Shown one piece after another: positions 10,234 through 20,925 of a stretch of 25,000 bases of DNA. The translations under genes and the position numbers were made by a program. Source of the stretch: Glandiceps talaboti (Eukaryota > Hemichordata > Enteropneusta > Spengelidae); the NCBI RefSeq assembly GCF_964340395.1, contig NC_135562.1, positions 8,365,134 to 8,390,133 on the forward strand, in the 5' to 3' direction. Position 1 is the stretch's first letter. Every line of letters begins with the position of its first letter. The notes below the pieces were generated by a model, which was given only the letters and a program-made list of their open reading frames with translations, was not told where the DNA came from and made no database searches.

Positions 10234-10365
10234 TAGAGCGTTCTGAAATTTAAATACTACCTCGTCAAACATATCGAAGTATAAAAAATGTTTTTGGATC
10301 GTTTTACTTTTTCATGTTTGCACTTTTTAAGGTACAATTTTTGTCCGGAAACAAGTTACCATAAG

Positions 10366-10629
10366 TCATAATTTGTATTTTCGCGCCTTTTTCGATTTGA
10401 CGCAAAGAGCACTATATTTAAAAGTATGTCTGGAATCTCTGAACAATTGAGTCAATGTTTCTCTGGCTCTCCGAGCCCACTTTACGTATTCAGATATAAA
10501 AAAGCGATAAGGTGTTAGGTCGGTAAATGTGATAACATTACAAATTAATGAGCGTAAAGAAATTGGGTTGTCTTCGTCGTCAACGCTTGCACCAAATGAA
10601 GCATTTACCTCCACACGACTAGCAACCAT
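10366..10629 (-). CDS. hypothetical small ORF, 87 residues
   Basis: The ATG at 10629-10627 (minus) has a good context (G at -3, G at +4). The product starts MVASRVEVNASFGASVDDED, has a central FISEYVKWARRARETLTQLF segment likely to be an amphipathic helix, and ends in a basic KSKKARKYKL tail. A minus-strand AATAAA lies about 240 nt past the stop (10125-10130). Frames of this length are expected by chance. No family recognised. Confidence 0.2.
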   Translation of the reverse strand: MVASRVEVNASFGASVDDEDNPISLRSLICNVITFTDLTPYRFFISEYVKWARRARETLTQLFRDSRHTFKYSALCVKSKKARKYKL

Positions 10630-10639
10630 GACGATCACT

Positions 10640-11678
10640 TTCCTTTCTACAGTGTGGTCTCACAGACCGTGGTGACCCCACCACAAAACATGAAACTACT
10701 CCCCAAAACGGTCCCTTTGAACTTCTTGTTTTATTTGCTTTCATAATCGATCTTTTCGGAAGTCTTTCTCTTAGAAGTTTAGGATGCAAACTTTATCCAT
10801 TACAGTTTCTTACACACTGTAATACATACCCTAACTGTACAATATGTATTTAGGTCATTTTTCAGAAACGACGTAATTCAAAACGCAAATAAATGCTTAG
10901 ATGTGGACCAGTTCATTGCCCGTGATTTAAACCATACGAAACATGTGTATGAAACTCCAATTTATCATGGCTTGTCCTGTCGGACATTACGCGTCCTTGA
11001 CTTCATTTCCAGCAAAATTGGAAGCGTCCAGGCCCGAAGGTCAACTTGACATCTTCCTCAGGAATGTTTCCCGCCCGGAACGTAGGTTTACATTTTCAAG
11101 AAAATTTGTTAAATTGTGACATTTTCGAATCTAAAATTGGAAGTTTTAACATACGTCCACCTGTTAGTATTCATTCGATCCAAATTCAGAGCATATTTCT
11201 CTAAAAATTTGCAGACGGACGATAATTTGTGAACGCTGTAATATTCGGATGTGAAAGTGTCATCAGAGGTTAATGACCCGACGCCCAGCTGTCGACGACT
11301 TCAAATCTACAGAGACTCAATTATACATCATTACAGACGATGTTTGATCAATTGAGAAATCTTTCATTTAAAAAACAAAAGACGAAAAAACTTAAACCCG
11401 ATATAGTAAATATAATCTTCTTAAGGAAGTCCACCTAGTTGTTTTGAAGAGACGAAAGCGGAAACTCCCTTCCTTGCAGTTTTTGTGTCAAGGCTACAGG
11501 CCGGCATTGACGATTTTCCTGGTGATTCTTCCAAAATTTTTAGTGTCTTAAAAACAACCTGACGTCCTTCAAGAGGGTGCAATCGTGCTAGATTTGACAA
11601 TATTTATTTACGACGGCCAGTCGATGGTTTATTTTAAAAGATGTAGGGGCTATGGACCGTGCACTGCTCACTTTACAG
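10640..11678. other. unassigned AT-rich DNA
   Basis: No recognisable gene or long repeat. Several short frames only. Confidence 0.45.
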
Positions 11679-11855
11679 TATGTATGTATGTATGTATGTA
11701 TGTATGTATGTATGTATGTATGTATGTATGTATGTATATGTGTGTGTGTGTGTATGTATGTATATATGTATGTATGTATGTATTATGTGCGTATGTATGT
11801 ATGTATGTATGTATGTATGTATGTATGTATGTATGTATGTGTGTGTGTGTGTGTA
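11679..11855. repeat. (TATG)n array with (GT)n interruptions
   Basis: Three TATG blocks are broken by GT runs at about 11739-11753 and 11838-11855, and by single TATA and TATTATGTGCG variants. The GT run at the 3' edge mirrors the internal one, suggesting segmental copying within the array. Confidence 0.97.
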
Positions 11856-12350
11856 GGCGGAGCAATATTTGAGAATCTAGAGTTTTCTTTCATTATTATA
11901 TTTTTACTCTTTTTGCTGCTTTACTCAATAAAGACGATACTATAAATGACTAGTGTGTTTTATCATAGACCCTACACGTCCATGGTTTTATTTCCACTAC
12001 TTTAAATATCTCTTATCTGTTATCAGCTAATTCACTAAAGTGTAAACACGGGGTGCTAATGGTCCTCTATCTAAACATTCTCAATACGTCTTTTATGGAT
12101 GATCTTTTCATTTGTAATTAATAAAACAAACAAAAATTATTAAATATGGCATCGTGTTTTGTGTCAGAAACGGCACAAATGTCAACCAGACGAAATAGAT
12201 AAATACGAATTGTTGTAAAATCAATAATGAAAGAACTACAAGTGTTGCTAGTGACGTCACACTGATAAGTGAAGAAGTTCCTTCCACAAACATTGACAAG
12301 AAATGAACAGTGGAGAGAGTTTGTAAGATTGTTGTTAATCATTTGTCACA
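11856..12350. other. unassigned AT-rich DNA with a CRE palindrome
   Basis: A perfect TGACGTCA palindrome sits at 12252-12259. Otherwise nothing is recognised. Confidence 0.4.
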
Positions 12351-12352
12351 GT

Positions 12353-12451
12353 CGGTATGATTTGATGATCAGACGGTATGATTTGATGACTTGGTGGTAT
12401 GATTTGATGATCTGATGGCATGATTTGACGATCTGATGGCATGATGATCAG
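12353..12451 (+). repeat. 21-bp minisatellite, about 4.7 units
   Basis: Units start at 12353, 12374, 12395, 12416 and 12437 (partial). The consensus resembles YGGTATGATTTGATGATCTGA. Units 1-3 carry GGTATG and units 4-5 GGCATG, so the variants are ordered along the array. Stop codons occur in at least two frames, so it is unlikely to be coding. Confidence 0.9.
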
Positions 12452-13020
12452 TGTTCAATGTCTCAAACTCCGTCCACCTCTCCTGTGTGGTCATCTTTTT
12501 ATTGCCTCTCTGAGTCGTAACTTTTCAACTTGTCTAAGTTTTGAAATCAATAAAATTCCTTTTACAGTGCCCAGGAGCAGATTGTCCTTCCCGAGAGACG
12601 ATTCTTTGGTGTTCGTCTTTGCTTTGTTACAAAATGAACGCGACGGTCGTTCGACAAAACAATTCCCCTGAGAAGATATAGCGTATTCATTGACTAACAT
12701 GATAATTAGCGACCACTATCATAAGACTTGGCACAATTCTATCAATGCTTCCTATCCTAACCAAGCCATCACATTAATTACTATTCTGTTTAGTATCACT
12801 GAGCTGTTGTTTGCAGGCAGCTGCCGATGATGGGTCGAACCGTAATGATTCATTGTTCAGTTTTTAACTTTACACAGGTTATTTAGCGTGTAACGGTTTT
12901 CCTATACTACACCAGTATTAATTCACACACCCACCAACCCACGCGTACAATACATCAAAAGAACAGTCCATTCTGATGTAAGATGTTTTAATTACTAAAA
13001 GACGGTTGTACAGAATGATA
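12452..13020. other. unassigned DNA, weak minus-strand frame
   Basis: A minus-strand 69-codon frame (12491-12700) has an acceptor-like TCTTCTCAG inside it and a Lys/Arg-rich end. A + strand frame (12441-12671) overlaps it. Neither is convincing. Confidence 0.3.
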
Positions 13021-13047
13021 TGAATGAACGGATGGATGGATTTATAG

Positions 13048-13203
13048 ACATACACATATACATACATATGCATACGCACACACACATACATACATACATA
13101 CATACATACATACATACATACATACATGCATGCATACATACATACATACATACATACATACATACATACATACATACATACATACATACATACATACATA
13201 CAT
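13048..13203. repeat. (CATA)n array with (CA)n edge
   Basis: A degenerate edge with CACA and CATG variants leads into about 29 CATA units with one CATGCATG interruption near 13126-13134. Confidence 0.97.
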
Positions 13204-13950
13204 TGACAGAGACAAGCAGCAGGCACTTTGTGCTAACGTACTTTACAATTGCTATCCACGGCATGGACCTAAAACGCCACATCGACATTTTTTTACTTCT
13301 ACAATTCCCTTGGGAACATACAACCCATTACAACATTTGTAATCGCATGTTATGAAAGCATTCCCATTGCAACCTCTATCCTACCAGGTACCCATAATAC
13401 AGCTGGTCTGACTAGTATCATGCTTTTAGAGAGTCTACCACTGACGTAAGTGACGTCAAAAATGAGTCTGTTTTAGAGTTTGTCATTTTTTCAGGTTCAA
13501 CATAGGATGGAAAACGTACATCGACAGTGAAGGACTCTCCTTAACAATTGAGTGTCATATTATATGGTTGTGTAGCGGAGTGTCGTGAACACTATTTTTT
13601 AAATCAGCCATTTGCCATTCAAATGTCGTGGGATATAATAAAGTTATTGAGCGGCTCCCACGTGAATGCATCGCAATATACCGGATATCAATTGTGAAAC
13701 CTAATCATGATAAATTGTAAATATTGAAAATTATTAATACCATCATATTGTTATTGCATTGAAATCAAGTCACGACTTTTACAAATCACCGCCCATAAAT
13801 ACATAGATATTTAAAAGCTGCTGCTGTACTGTCTATGGCATGATTGACCTTCTACTGGGTTAGTTCTATTTTTGGACGAGATAGAATGACTGTCATCGCC
13901 TACAGATGTAACTAACGGATATGAGAAATATTACAACATAGATATACTAC
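13204..13950. other. unassigned DNA with CRE palindrome
   Basis: A perfect TGACGTCA lies at 13451-13458, preceded by TGACGTAA at 13442. No gene recognised. Confidence 0.4.
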
Positions 13951-13952
13951 AA

Positions 13953-14007
13953 GATATAGATAGATAGATAGAGGGGCAGGCAGGTAGACAGACATACAGA
14001 CAGACAT

Positions 14008-14075
<68 letters not shown>

Positions 14076-14135
14076 TCAGGCAGGTAGGTAGGTATAGGTA
14101 GGTAGGTAGATACATACATACATACATACATACAT

Positions 14136-14206
<71 letters not shown>
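13953..14206. repeat. compound GATA-GACA-GGTA-CATA-CA array
   Basis: Five motif blocks follow each other: GATA (about 13955-13972), GACA with two CATA variants (13986-14075), GGTA (14082-14109), CATA (14110-14152) and CA (14152-14206). Each step is a one-base change of the unit. Open frames here read Cys-Val, Leu-Ser-Val-Cys and similar repeats. Confidence 0.97.
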
Positions 14207-14208
<2 letters not shown>

Positions 14209-14650
14209 TACACCATCTCCATAACAGCAGCAGACGTTACGAGCATCGGAACCCCTGTTGAAGAATATTGAATATTTATTACTCGTGACAAGTAATAAGC
14301 CCTTTTCTGTACATTTAACCTTATATGAAACCACATTTACATGTCACCGTAGATGGAAATTTTCCTTTACACATTCACTCCTTTATCACCAATATTACAA
14401 ACCATATATTACATTATATAATTGTAAGGTGCATCCAAATTATCAAATTATTTACATAATGTTATATATTATTGTCACGATTGAGCGACCAGAATTACAA
14501 TATTTAGTCGCCGACATGTCGACTTACTTGGTCCTAAAATAACATCACAATCTATTTACATCACACAATAACTCTAGATTTGTCATCATGAATAGTTTAA
14601 ACAATATGGTGGTACTATACGTATGACACACACGTCTGATGTTAGTTTTT
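14207..14650. other. unassigned AT-rich DNA
   Basis: A 94-codon + strand frame (14258-14542) is rich in Tyr, Ile and Leu from AT-rich codons and has no recognised domain. Confidence 0.4.
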
Positions 14651-14651
14651 T

Positions 14652-14846
14652 AATGTATGTCAATGTATGTATGTGTGTATGTATGTATGTATGTATGTAT
14701 GTATGTATGTATGTATGTATGTATGTATGTATGTATGTATGGGTATGTATGTGTGTGTGTATGTATGTATGTATGTATGTATGTATGTATGTATGTGTGT
14801 GTGTATGTGTATGTGTGTGTGTGTGCGTGTGTGTGTGTGTGTGTAC
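14652..14846. repeat. (TATG)n-(GT)n compound array
   Basis: TATG blocks with GGTATG and GTGT interruptions grade into a GT block (about 14793-14846) with one GC step. Confidence 0.97.
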
Positions 14847-15580
14847 GTTAGGCCATTGGCAGAGCTTTACACGATACACACACACAAACACACTGACATC
14901 GGTGTCCTATCTAATTCTATATCTATAACTGTAATTTGATATTTTAATCACCGGTTAGACAAAATAGTGAATAGGGCTTGTATGGGAACATTTCATAGCA
15001 CACACCTGTTGCCATAGGGTAGTGAAAGTAACTTACTGGCAGTGAACCTGTATTAAAAGCTTTCAGATATTTAGAAACGATTGACTCCCTTGCTTTCATG
15101 AGGCGAAAAGTGTAAATAAATGTTTAATGAAATAATAACATTTGAAACAAAAATACTGACTGTGATTTATTGATAAGGATTACTTCTCTGTTTCCGGTCT
15201 AAAATCCACTTCAAACTTGTCAAAAATTGACAGAAAAACGAAAATTTAGTCGAAATGATGAAAAATCTTTTGGCGGGAAAGAGTGTGATACCGATTTTGA
15301 CGACACCAAACACTTTTCATTTGAAATGTTGATTTTCAGTGCAGAAACAAAACCTTCATGCGTATTGACTTTTATCGTCAGTCTAGACGTTTTGACTATA
15401 AACAACCAAATAAAAATGCCAACGAAAACAAAAATACTTGATCCTTTGTGTCATGTCGACGTACGCATCTTGCCAGTCACTGACGCAGACGTCAATATTT
15501 GCTCGTGACGTGACAATAATAAACTTTGAAAGGAAGCAAAAATAAATTCCATAAACAGACTGTTTGTATGAAAACACGAC
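14847..15580. other. unassigned DNA, 3' flank of the minus-strand ORF
   Basis: Overlapping short frames occur on both strands (15220-15405 minus, 15227-15508 plus, 15383-15577 minus). None carries a recognisable motif. Confidence 0.35.
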
Positions 15581-15600
15581 ACGAATTTCGTCATATAGGT

Positions 15601-15606
15601 TTTATT
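15601..15606 (-). terminator. poly(A) signal AATAAA (minus)
   Basis: AATAAA on the minus strand, about 300 nt past the stop codon of the ORF ending at 15905. About 18 nt further on, the minus strand reads TCGTGTCGTGTTTTC, a G/T-rich downstream element. The hexamer, the spacing and the GU-rich tail together make a credible cleavage site near 15585. Confidence 0.5.
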
Positions 15607-15904
15607 TACGGTCGGCTGTGTTTTCGGGTCAGTGTTGAATAAATCATTTGTTTCGATCGCTGCAGACAATGTAAGTAGTAAAATTTAAGCACATGTATCG
15701 TAATCGTAAAATGCAGCCGTCTGTACAACCTATCTGCACAGGTAACACGTACGTCACACTGAAGTCTGACATGTGTGTTTTACGGAAAAGGGCAACAATT
15801 GTTAACGGACCAAAACTGTTACAGATGATAGGCTAAATGTTCAACTTTGCGTGTAACGACTAAATCCATACAAAAAGAGATTACTTCTTCTAAAATAGCG
15901 CAGT

Positions 15905-16467
15905 TCATAAAGCAGTCTTGCGGGTCAATAAGTCTTGTAAAATTGTAAAGGCAACGTCACTTTTTTTGGCTAAATTTATTGCAAGTAATTCGATTGCCTG
16001 TGAAACCAGCGACTTCCCTTTCTCACAGTACACGTATACAACATCACACGACAAGGGAATTAAACGGTCGCAATTCTGGCAAAGCGAAAAGACAAAGTTC
16101 CCCAGAGGAAATGTTTGTCTTAATTCGTATTTAGCACATACCAGACCTGAAATAAGTAGACGGAATTTTTGGTTGGCCCTGACGTTTTTATCTCCATCCA
16201 AACCGAAATAATTGGATTTTGAATCGAAGGATTTGTCTTTTTGACGAAAAAAAGCTCCTAAAAAGAATATTTTAAAATGTAATCTTTTGCCGGTAGCTGA
16301 ATGTTCAGGTGTCCTTCCCAGGACAGTTTCATCAAAAAAAGTAAACACAGAGATACTTTTACTATTCACTAACGTTGCAATCATCTTATTAAGCCATATT
16401 GTTTGTCTACTTGTCGCTACAAGGGTATTACTGGTAGGGTCTTTGAATTTGGACGGGATCAGCCGTC
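15905..16467 (-). CDS. hypothetical protein, candidate 3'-terminal exon (best coding candidate)
   Basis: A minus-strand frame is open for 197 codons between stops, far longer than expected by chance at about 36% G+C (about 7% stop codons per position). A pyrimidine-rich acceptor, CTTTATCACTCAG, ends at 16468 and would start a 563-nt exon at 16467. The first in-frame ATG is at 16384-16382, giving 159 residues if the gene is intronless. The product is mixed and soluble-looking, with no clear membrane span. It has a Cys cluster spaced C-x2-C-x7-C-x6-C (SLCQNCDRLIPLSCDVVYVYC region would begin near residue 130), then a helical C-terminus (ELLAINLAKKSDVAFTILQD). A poly(A) signal follows at 15601. 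No family is recognised; an unannotated gene's last exon, a retrocopy or a transposon remnant are all possible. Confidence 0.5.
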
Positions 16468-16492
16468 CTGAGTGATAAAGTTTTAAAAACAA

Positions 16493-16700
16493 ATTTACTC
16501 AAGGATTTTGATACTAAAATAGCAACAAACCGTCTCTCAGAGAGGATAGAGAGGGGGAGATGGTGTGTAGGACACCGGGGGTAGTACAAGACAGGAAGAC
16601 AGGAGAGTGGAGGGAAAAGACCAATGATTTGCTCCGGAAAATATTATGATAACTTTGTGGATTGACAAACATATATACACATATCCGTCCGTCCATCAAT
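16493..16700 (-). other. pyrimidine-rich stretch upstream of the minus-strand exon
   Basis: On the minus strand about 16530-16625 is mostly C and T, fitting intronic sequence upstream of an acceptor. On the + strand it appears as a G/A-rich stretch. Confidence 0.35.
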
Positions 16701-16702
16701 GC

Positions 16703-16720
16703 GCACGCACACACACACAC

Positions 16721-16812
<92 letters not shown>
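16703..16812. repeat. (CA)n-(TA)n compound microsatellite
   Basis: About 10 CA units (16703-16723) are followed by about 44 uninterrupted AT units (16725-16812). The AT block is self-complementary and cruciform-prone. Confidence 0.98.
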
Positions 16813-16814
<2 letters not shown>

Positions 16815-17246
16815 ATCTTGAGGTTGTTTATGTGTTACAACCACATATCATCACCATGGAAATGACATCGAAAACGAAAAATAATCGACGATTTACAATG
16901 TTCCAAATGTAACATTAAATTGTTGATACAGTTCTAATAGAAGTTATCCAATTCTGTAAGTTAAAGAAATAAAGGCCAACGCCAAGTGGTTGAAATCGTG
17001 TGCTGCATAGCTACAAGGTCAGTTGTGTACATTCGATAACTGAAGATGAACACCACAACAGAGATTAATACGTTTTTGCTAGAAACGACAGGAAGTTGAT
17101 TATTGTAACCTTGTCTGGCTTTTTAAGCACGTTTATAGTTTCTTGAAAGTGTGTCATGGTCCTGATGTAAGTGGCATTGATAATTGATAACGTCCTCAAA
17201 ATAACAACACTGAGTTGCGATGTACTATGAACTCTAAGAGAGTGGA
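16813..17246. other. unassigned AT-rich DNA
   Basis: No gene or repeat recognised before the SINE. Confidence 0.45.
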
Positions 17247-17603
17247 GTCATGATGGGTGAATGGTTAGCGTGACCGGCTTGGAATCTACAGGTTGCAGGT
17301 TCGAGCCCCTTCGCTGCCTGCCTGCTGTTTGTTTCTGAGTGGCTAAAGTCCTTGGGCAAGATTCGAACTACGACTGTGCCTCAGTCAACCCAGCTGTATA
17401 ACTGGGGACCTGGTAGGATGTAGGTTGCAATGTGAAGGCTTAAATCCTATGCGCTTAAATGGCTGCAATGGATTGTATGCTCCCCGGGGAGTTGAGGAAG
17501 ACTAAATGGCCGTTGTGCTGTTCTGATCCGAGCCAGGGGTAATAATTGTAAAGCGCTTTGAGCACGGTGTGGGAAAGCGCTATATAAGAACCCAACATTA
17601 TTA
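17247..17603 (+). mobile_element. tRNA-derived SINE
   Basis: A tRNA-like head carries an A box (17254-17264, TGGGTGAATGG) and B box (17298-17307, GGTTCGAGCC) at tRNA spacing. The head aligns with tRNA-type sequence around GGTTAG and GGTTGCAGGTTCGA, but its anticodon stem does not pair. The body has CCTTGGGCAAG and CCCAGCTGTATAA blocks that I associate with marine-invertebrate SINEs. The tail holds an inverted repeat (AGCGCTTT and AAAGCGCT, 17551-17581), then TATATAAGAACC and an ATT-type end. About 357 bp, apparently full length. No convincing target-site duplication was found. I do not assign a family name. Minus-strand frames inside it (17447-17683) are repeat translations. Confidence 0.82.
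17254..17307 (+). promoter_or_regulatory. internal RNA polymerase III promoter (A and B boxes)
   Basis: The A box matches TRGYNNANNGG at all but one position. The B box GGTTCGAGCC fits GGTTCGANNC. The boxes are separated by 33 nt, as in tRNA genes without introns. Confidence 0.75.
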
Positions 17604-17708
17604 AGAACTGATATTGAGATACTAGGGATGACCGACCGACAGACATCAACTCTGTTGTTGTTGTAATCTGTGGATACTATCAATACACTTGTAAGAATTC
17701 AGCACCAC

Positions 17709-18054
17709 ATTACAACTGCCGACATTAGACCGAGGACGAACGGAACCTGTTACAAACTTGGAAAGTAAACAAATAAATTAGATTAATAATACTTGGCACA
17801 GCATGTTGGAAGTGTGGAGACAAGTATTAAATTCCACCATTTGATATACTCTTTAGTATAGTTCACCTTCATAAACAAATTTCCAGTTCCCTTGGCATTT
17901 CGTGTGCACATAATGAGGCCCTAATACAGTTCTTATCAAACCACAGTGTGTAATACATGTCTCTGCTGTCCCTACCTGCTGTGCCAAGTGTTATTAATCC
18001 AATTCATTTGTAGCAGGTTCCGAATGTCCACGGTCTGATGTCGACAGTTGTAAT
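17709..18054. mobile_element. 346-bp foldback element with long inverted arms
   Basis: The left arm starts ATTACAACTG (17709) and the right arm ends CAGTTGTAAT (18054). The outer 45 bp match at about 38 of 45 positions. A 17-nt extra piece sits in the left arm at about 17754-17770. The next 40 bp match at about 35 of 40, including GATTAATAA and ACTTGGCACAGCA. Similarity continues more weakly toward the centre (GAGACA.GTATTA on both sides). There is no coding capacity. CAC flanks both ends, which could be a 3-bp target duplication or chance. It begins about 105 bp after the SINE. Confidence 0.7.
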
Positions 18055-18059
18055 CACGA

Positions 18060-19020
18060 CGATTGCAGGAAGGTTATATCAATGTCCTGTTTACAGTGCA
18101 ATACATAGACTGAGAACCAATTAAGTGTTCTTTGTTATGCTTTTATTGACAGCCATATCGTGGACTTATAAATGACATGTTTGTGTTTATTATCGTTATC
18201 TTTTTGCTTCTCTGTGTTGTTTTGATGAATAAGAACGCATTGTTTTGTGACATTGTTTCGTCATTGTTGTGGTAAACTTTATAAAGTCTATAATCTTCTA
18301 AAGAGAACAAATTGCAAACTTATTTACAAAATAAATTACTTACAGCGACCGCTGTGATTAAAAGGAAATGATGCACTATATTGGAGGCACTGTTTCCATG
18401 ATTGTATAAATTGTATTAGCAGGTACCAACGGAATTAGTTTTATTTTATCCTTTTCTTTATAACTGTAAACTCATTTCCTCTGCACTTTTATATTTTCAA
18501 TACATCTATATAAAATCAAATCAGAATCAAAAATGAGTTTTTATTGAGTATCGATACTGTACGTGTATTCCTATTTGCGTCAATCCAATTTGAACACCTG
18601 TATTGAAATACCTCTCTGTGTATACTAGAAGGTTACATCCGAAACTGTGATTTCATCAGACGGCTCTATTCTCCAACTCTGATTAATTGGGCACAGTTGT
18701 ATTAACATTGAAGTATTTTCAATTTGTGTTTTGAGAAAATGACGTATGGATGACGGGGGGGGGGGGGTAGGGTTGGGGTGTGGCATTCAAATTGAAACAA
18801 TTTCATCAGTTTAGAGGTTTTGGTCATATTGCTAAGTCATTTTAATGACATTGTGCTTGAAATCGTAAATTATTGTTTTAAATGATGAATTTTACTTCTT
18901 TTCCCAATTTTATTCAATTTAGAGTGCGACATAACAATTTTGGAAATTTGAATGAGTAAAATACACAGATGAGGTTTTTTTTAATATACATATATATATT
19001 ATTGCTAACATCAACCCAGT
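18060..19020. other. unassigned AT-rich DNA with a G13 run
   Basis: A run of about 13 G at 18755-18767 is followed by TAGGGTTGGGG. No gene recognised. Confidence 0.45.
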
Positions 19021-19032
19021 ATTGCATGAGAG

Positions 19033-19287
19033 ATGTCTGTCTGTCTGTCTGTCTTTTTGTCTGTCTGTATGTATGTATGTCTGTCTGTGTATGTGTCTGT
19101 CTCTCATTCTCTTTCGCACTCACAAACTCACTCGCTCGCTCGCTCGCTCACTCACTCACTCACTCACTCACTCACTCACTCACTCACTCACTCACTCACT
19201 CACTCACTCACTCACTCACTCACTCACTCACTCACTCACTCACTCACTCACTCACTCACTCACTCACTCACTCACTCACTCACTCAC
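19033..19287. repeat. (TCTG)n then (ACTC)n array
   Basis: TCTG units (19033-19102, with TTTT and TATG variants) lead to a CTCTTTCG linker, three CTCG units, then about 36 nearly pure CTCA units to 19287. Frames through it read Leu-Thr-His-Ser, including a 166-codon frame that is only repeat plus tail. Confidence 0.97.
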
Positions 19288-19289
19288 CC

Positions 19290-20097
19290 AAATGTCACTA
19301 GAGATTCTAGTGAACACATTAATTCATAATTGTGTGAAATATGAAATTGAAAAGCAAGAAATATACTTAATGAATGAGTCTCTTTCACACTACATGATCC
19401 TTTGTCCTTGGGCGAGACAGTTATTCGGTTCCAAGTTCTCACTCGAGTGTGTTGCGATATCTCAATTTACGTTCTTAATTTCCGTTTCATTTCGTCTATT
19501 AGAAGTAATTAGGAGAAAATAAGAGAAATAAAATTGACAATCTACTGATAATAAAATTAATTAAAAAAGGGATGGTTTAAAGTGAGGATTTGTTAGATTC
19601 TTAATCCATAAAACAACCTTTTTACACAGTGTCACTTGTTTAGCTTTTTTTACACGGTTACAAACACAAACACAGACTTCATCGATTTTGTTCCACATTG
19701 ATTTTCCAAGTAGGAAGCCATGATAAAATTGTTTTGTAAATTAAAAATCCAAAATAAATACCCAATCTTCATCCCATACGGCCACTAAAGAAATCAAATA
19801 GCCTGTATAGTTAGTTGTAAGGTCGACAACGTACACTATTGCTACGGTAAGGACGTTTTCTTATGGCCCCGCGATTGTAAAGAAGACAGCAAGGCGAATT
19901 CGAAGCTTGTTCAAGAAATTAATAAAAGCCACAAGGGATGGGGTGGAGAGGGCCAAGTGTTTGAAATGTTGAATAGGAAGGGGGGGGGGGGGTGATTTGT
20001 AGACTCTTTCTGATGTAGGAGTAGAACAGAACGGGTGCACGTACAAGTAGTCGTTTCACATGTAAGAACTGTCCAGCCATACAAAAAAAACATTCAA
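19290..20097. other. unassigned AT-rich DNA with a G12 run
   Basis: A G run of about 12-13 bases at 19980-19992. Nothing else recognised. Confidence 0.45.
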
Positions 20098-20755
<658 letters not shown>

Positions 20756-20877
20756 TCTTTTAATTATACAATCGATCAAAATCTGTCACTGAATCTGTTC
20801 CCAATGAAATTAAATCAACTGATAAATCAATCAGTCAAAATGAACGCACTCAAACAGAATAACATAGTAATATGTAA

Positions 20878-20911
20878 GACATTGATGTGTTTACGACATT
20901 GATGTGTTTAC
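20878..20911. repeat. 17-bp direct repeat, two exact copies
   Basis: GACATTGATGTGTTTAC occurs at 20878-20894 and again at 20895-20911, immediately before an X-box-like motif. Confidence 0.95.
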
Positions 20912-20925
20912 GTTACCATGGCAAT
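20912..20925. promoter_or_regulatory. X-box-like site (one mismatch)
   Basis: GTTACC-AT-GGCAAT matches the RFX pattern except for the final base. It is bracketed by ACGTTAC and GTAACGT, an inverted repeat that could form a small hairpin. Confidence 0.22.

Noticed and set aside
13912-14334. 140-codon minus-strand frame with Cys-Val and Leu-Ser-Val-Cys repeats
   Set aside because: Repeat translation of the CA, CATA and GACA blocks.
17247-17318. Functional tRNA gene
   Set aside because: A and B boxes are present, but the anticodon stem does not pair, no acceptor stem closes, and the sequence continues into a SINE body and tail.
17698-17706. REST/RE1 left half-site TTCAGCACC
   Set aside because: The right half (GGACAGCGCC-like) is absent at any usual spacing.
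18755-18778. Telomere-like repeat (GGGTTGGGG)
   Set aside because: Only a G13 run with one GGGTTGGGG; no tandem TTAGGG units.
19022-19522. 166-codon frame of Leu-Thr-His-Ser repeats
   Set aside because: Most of it is the CTCA array; the non-repeat tail is short and has no recognisable motif.
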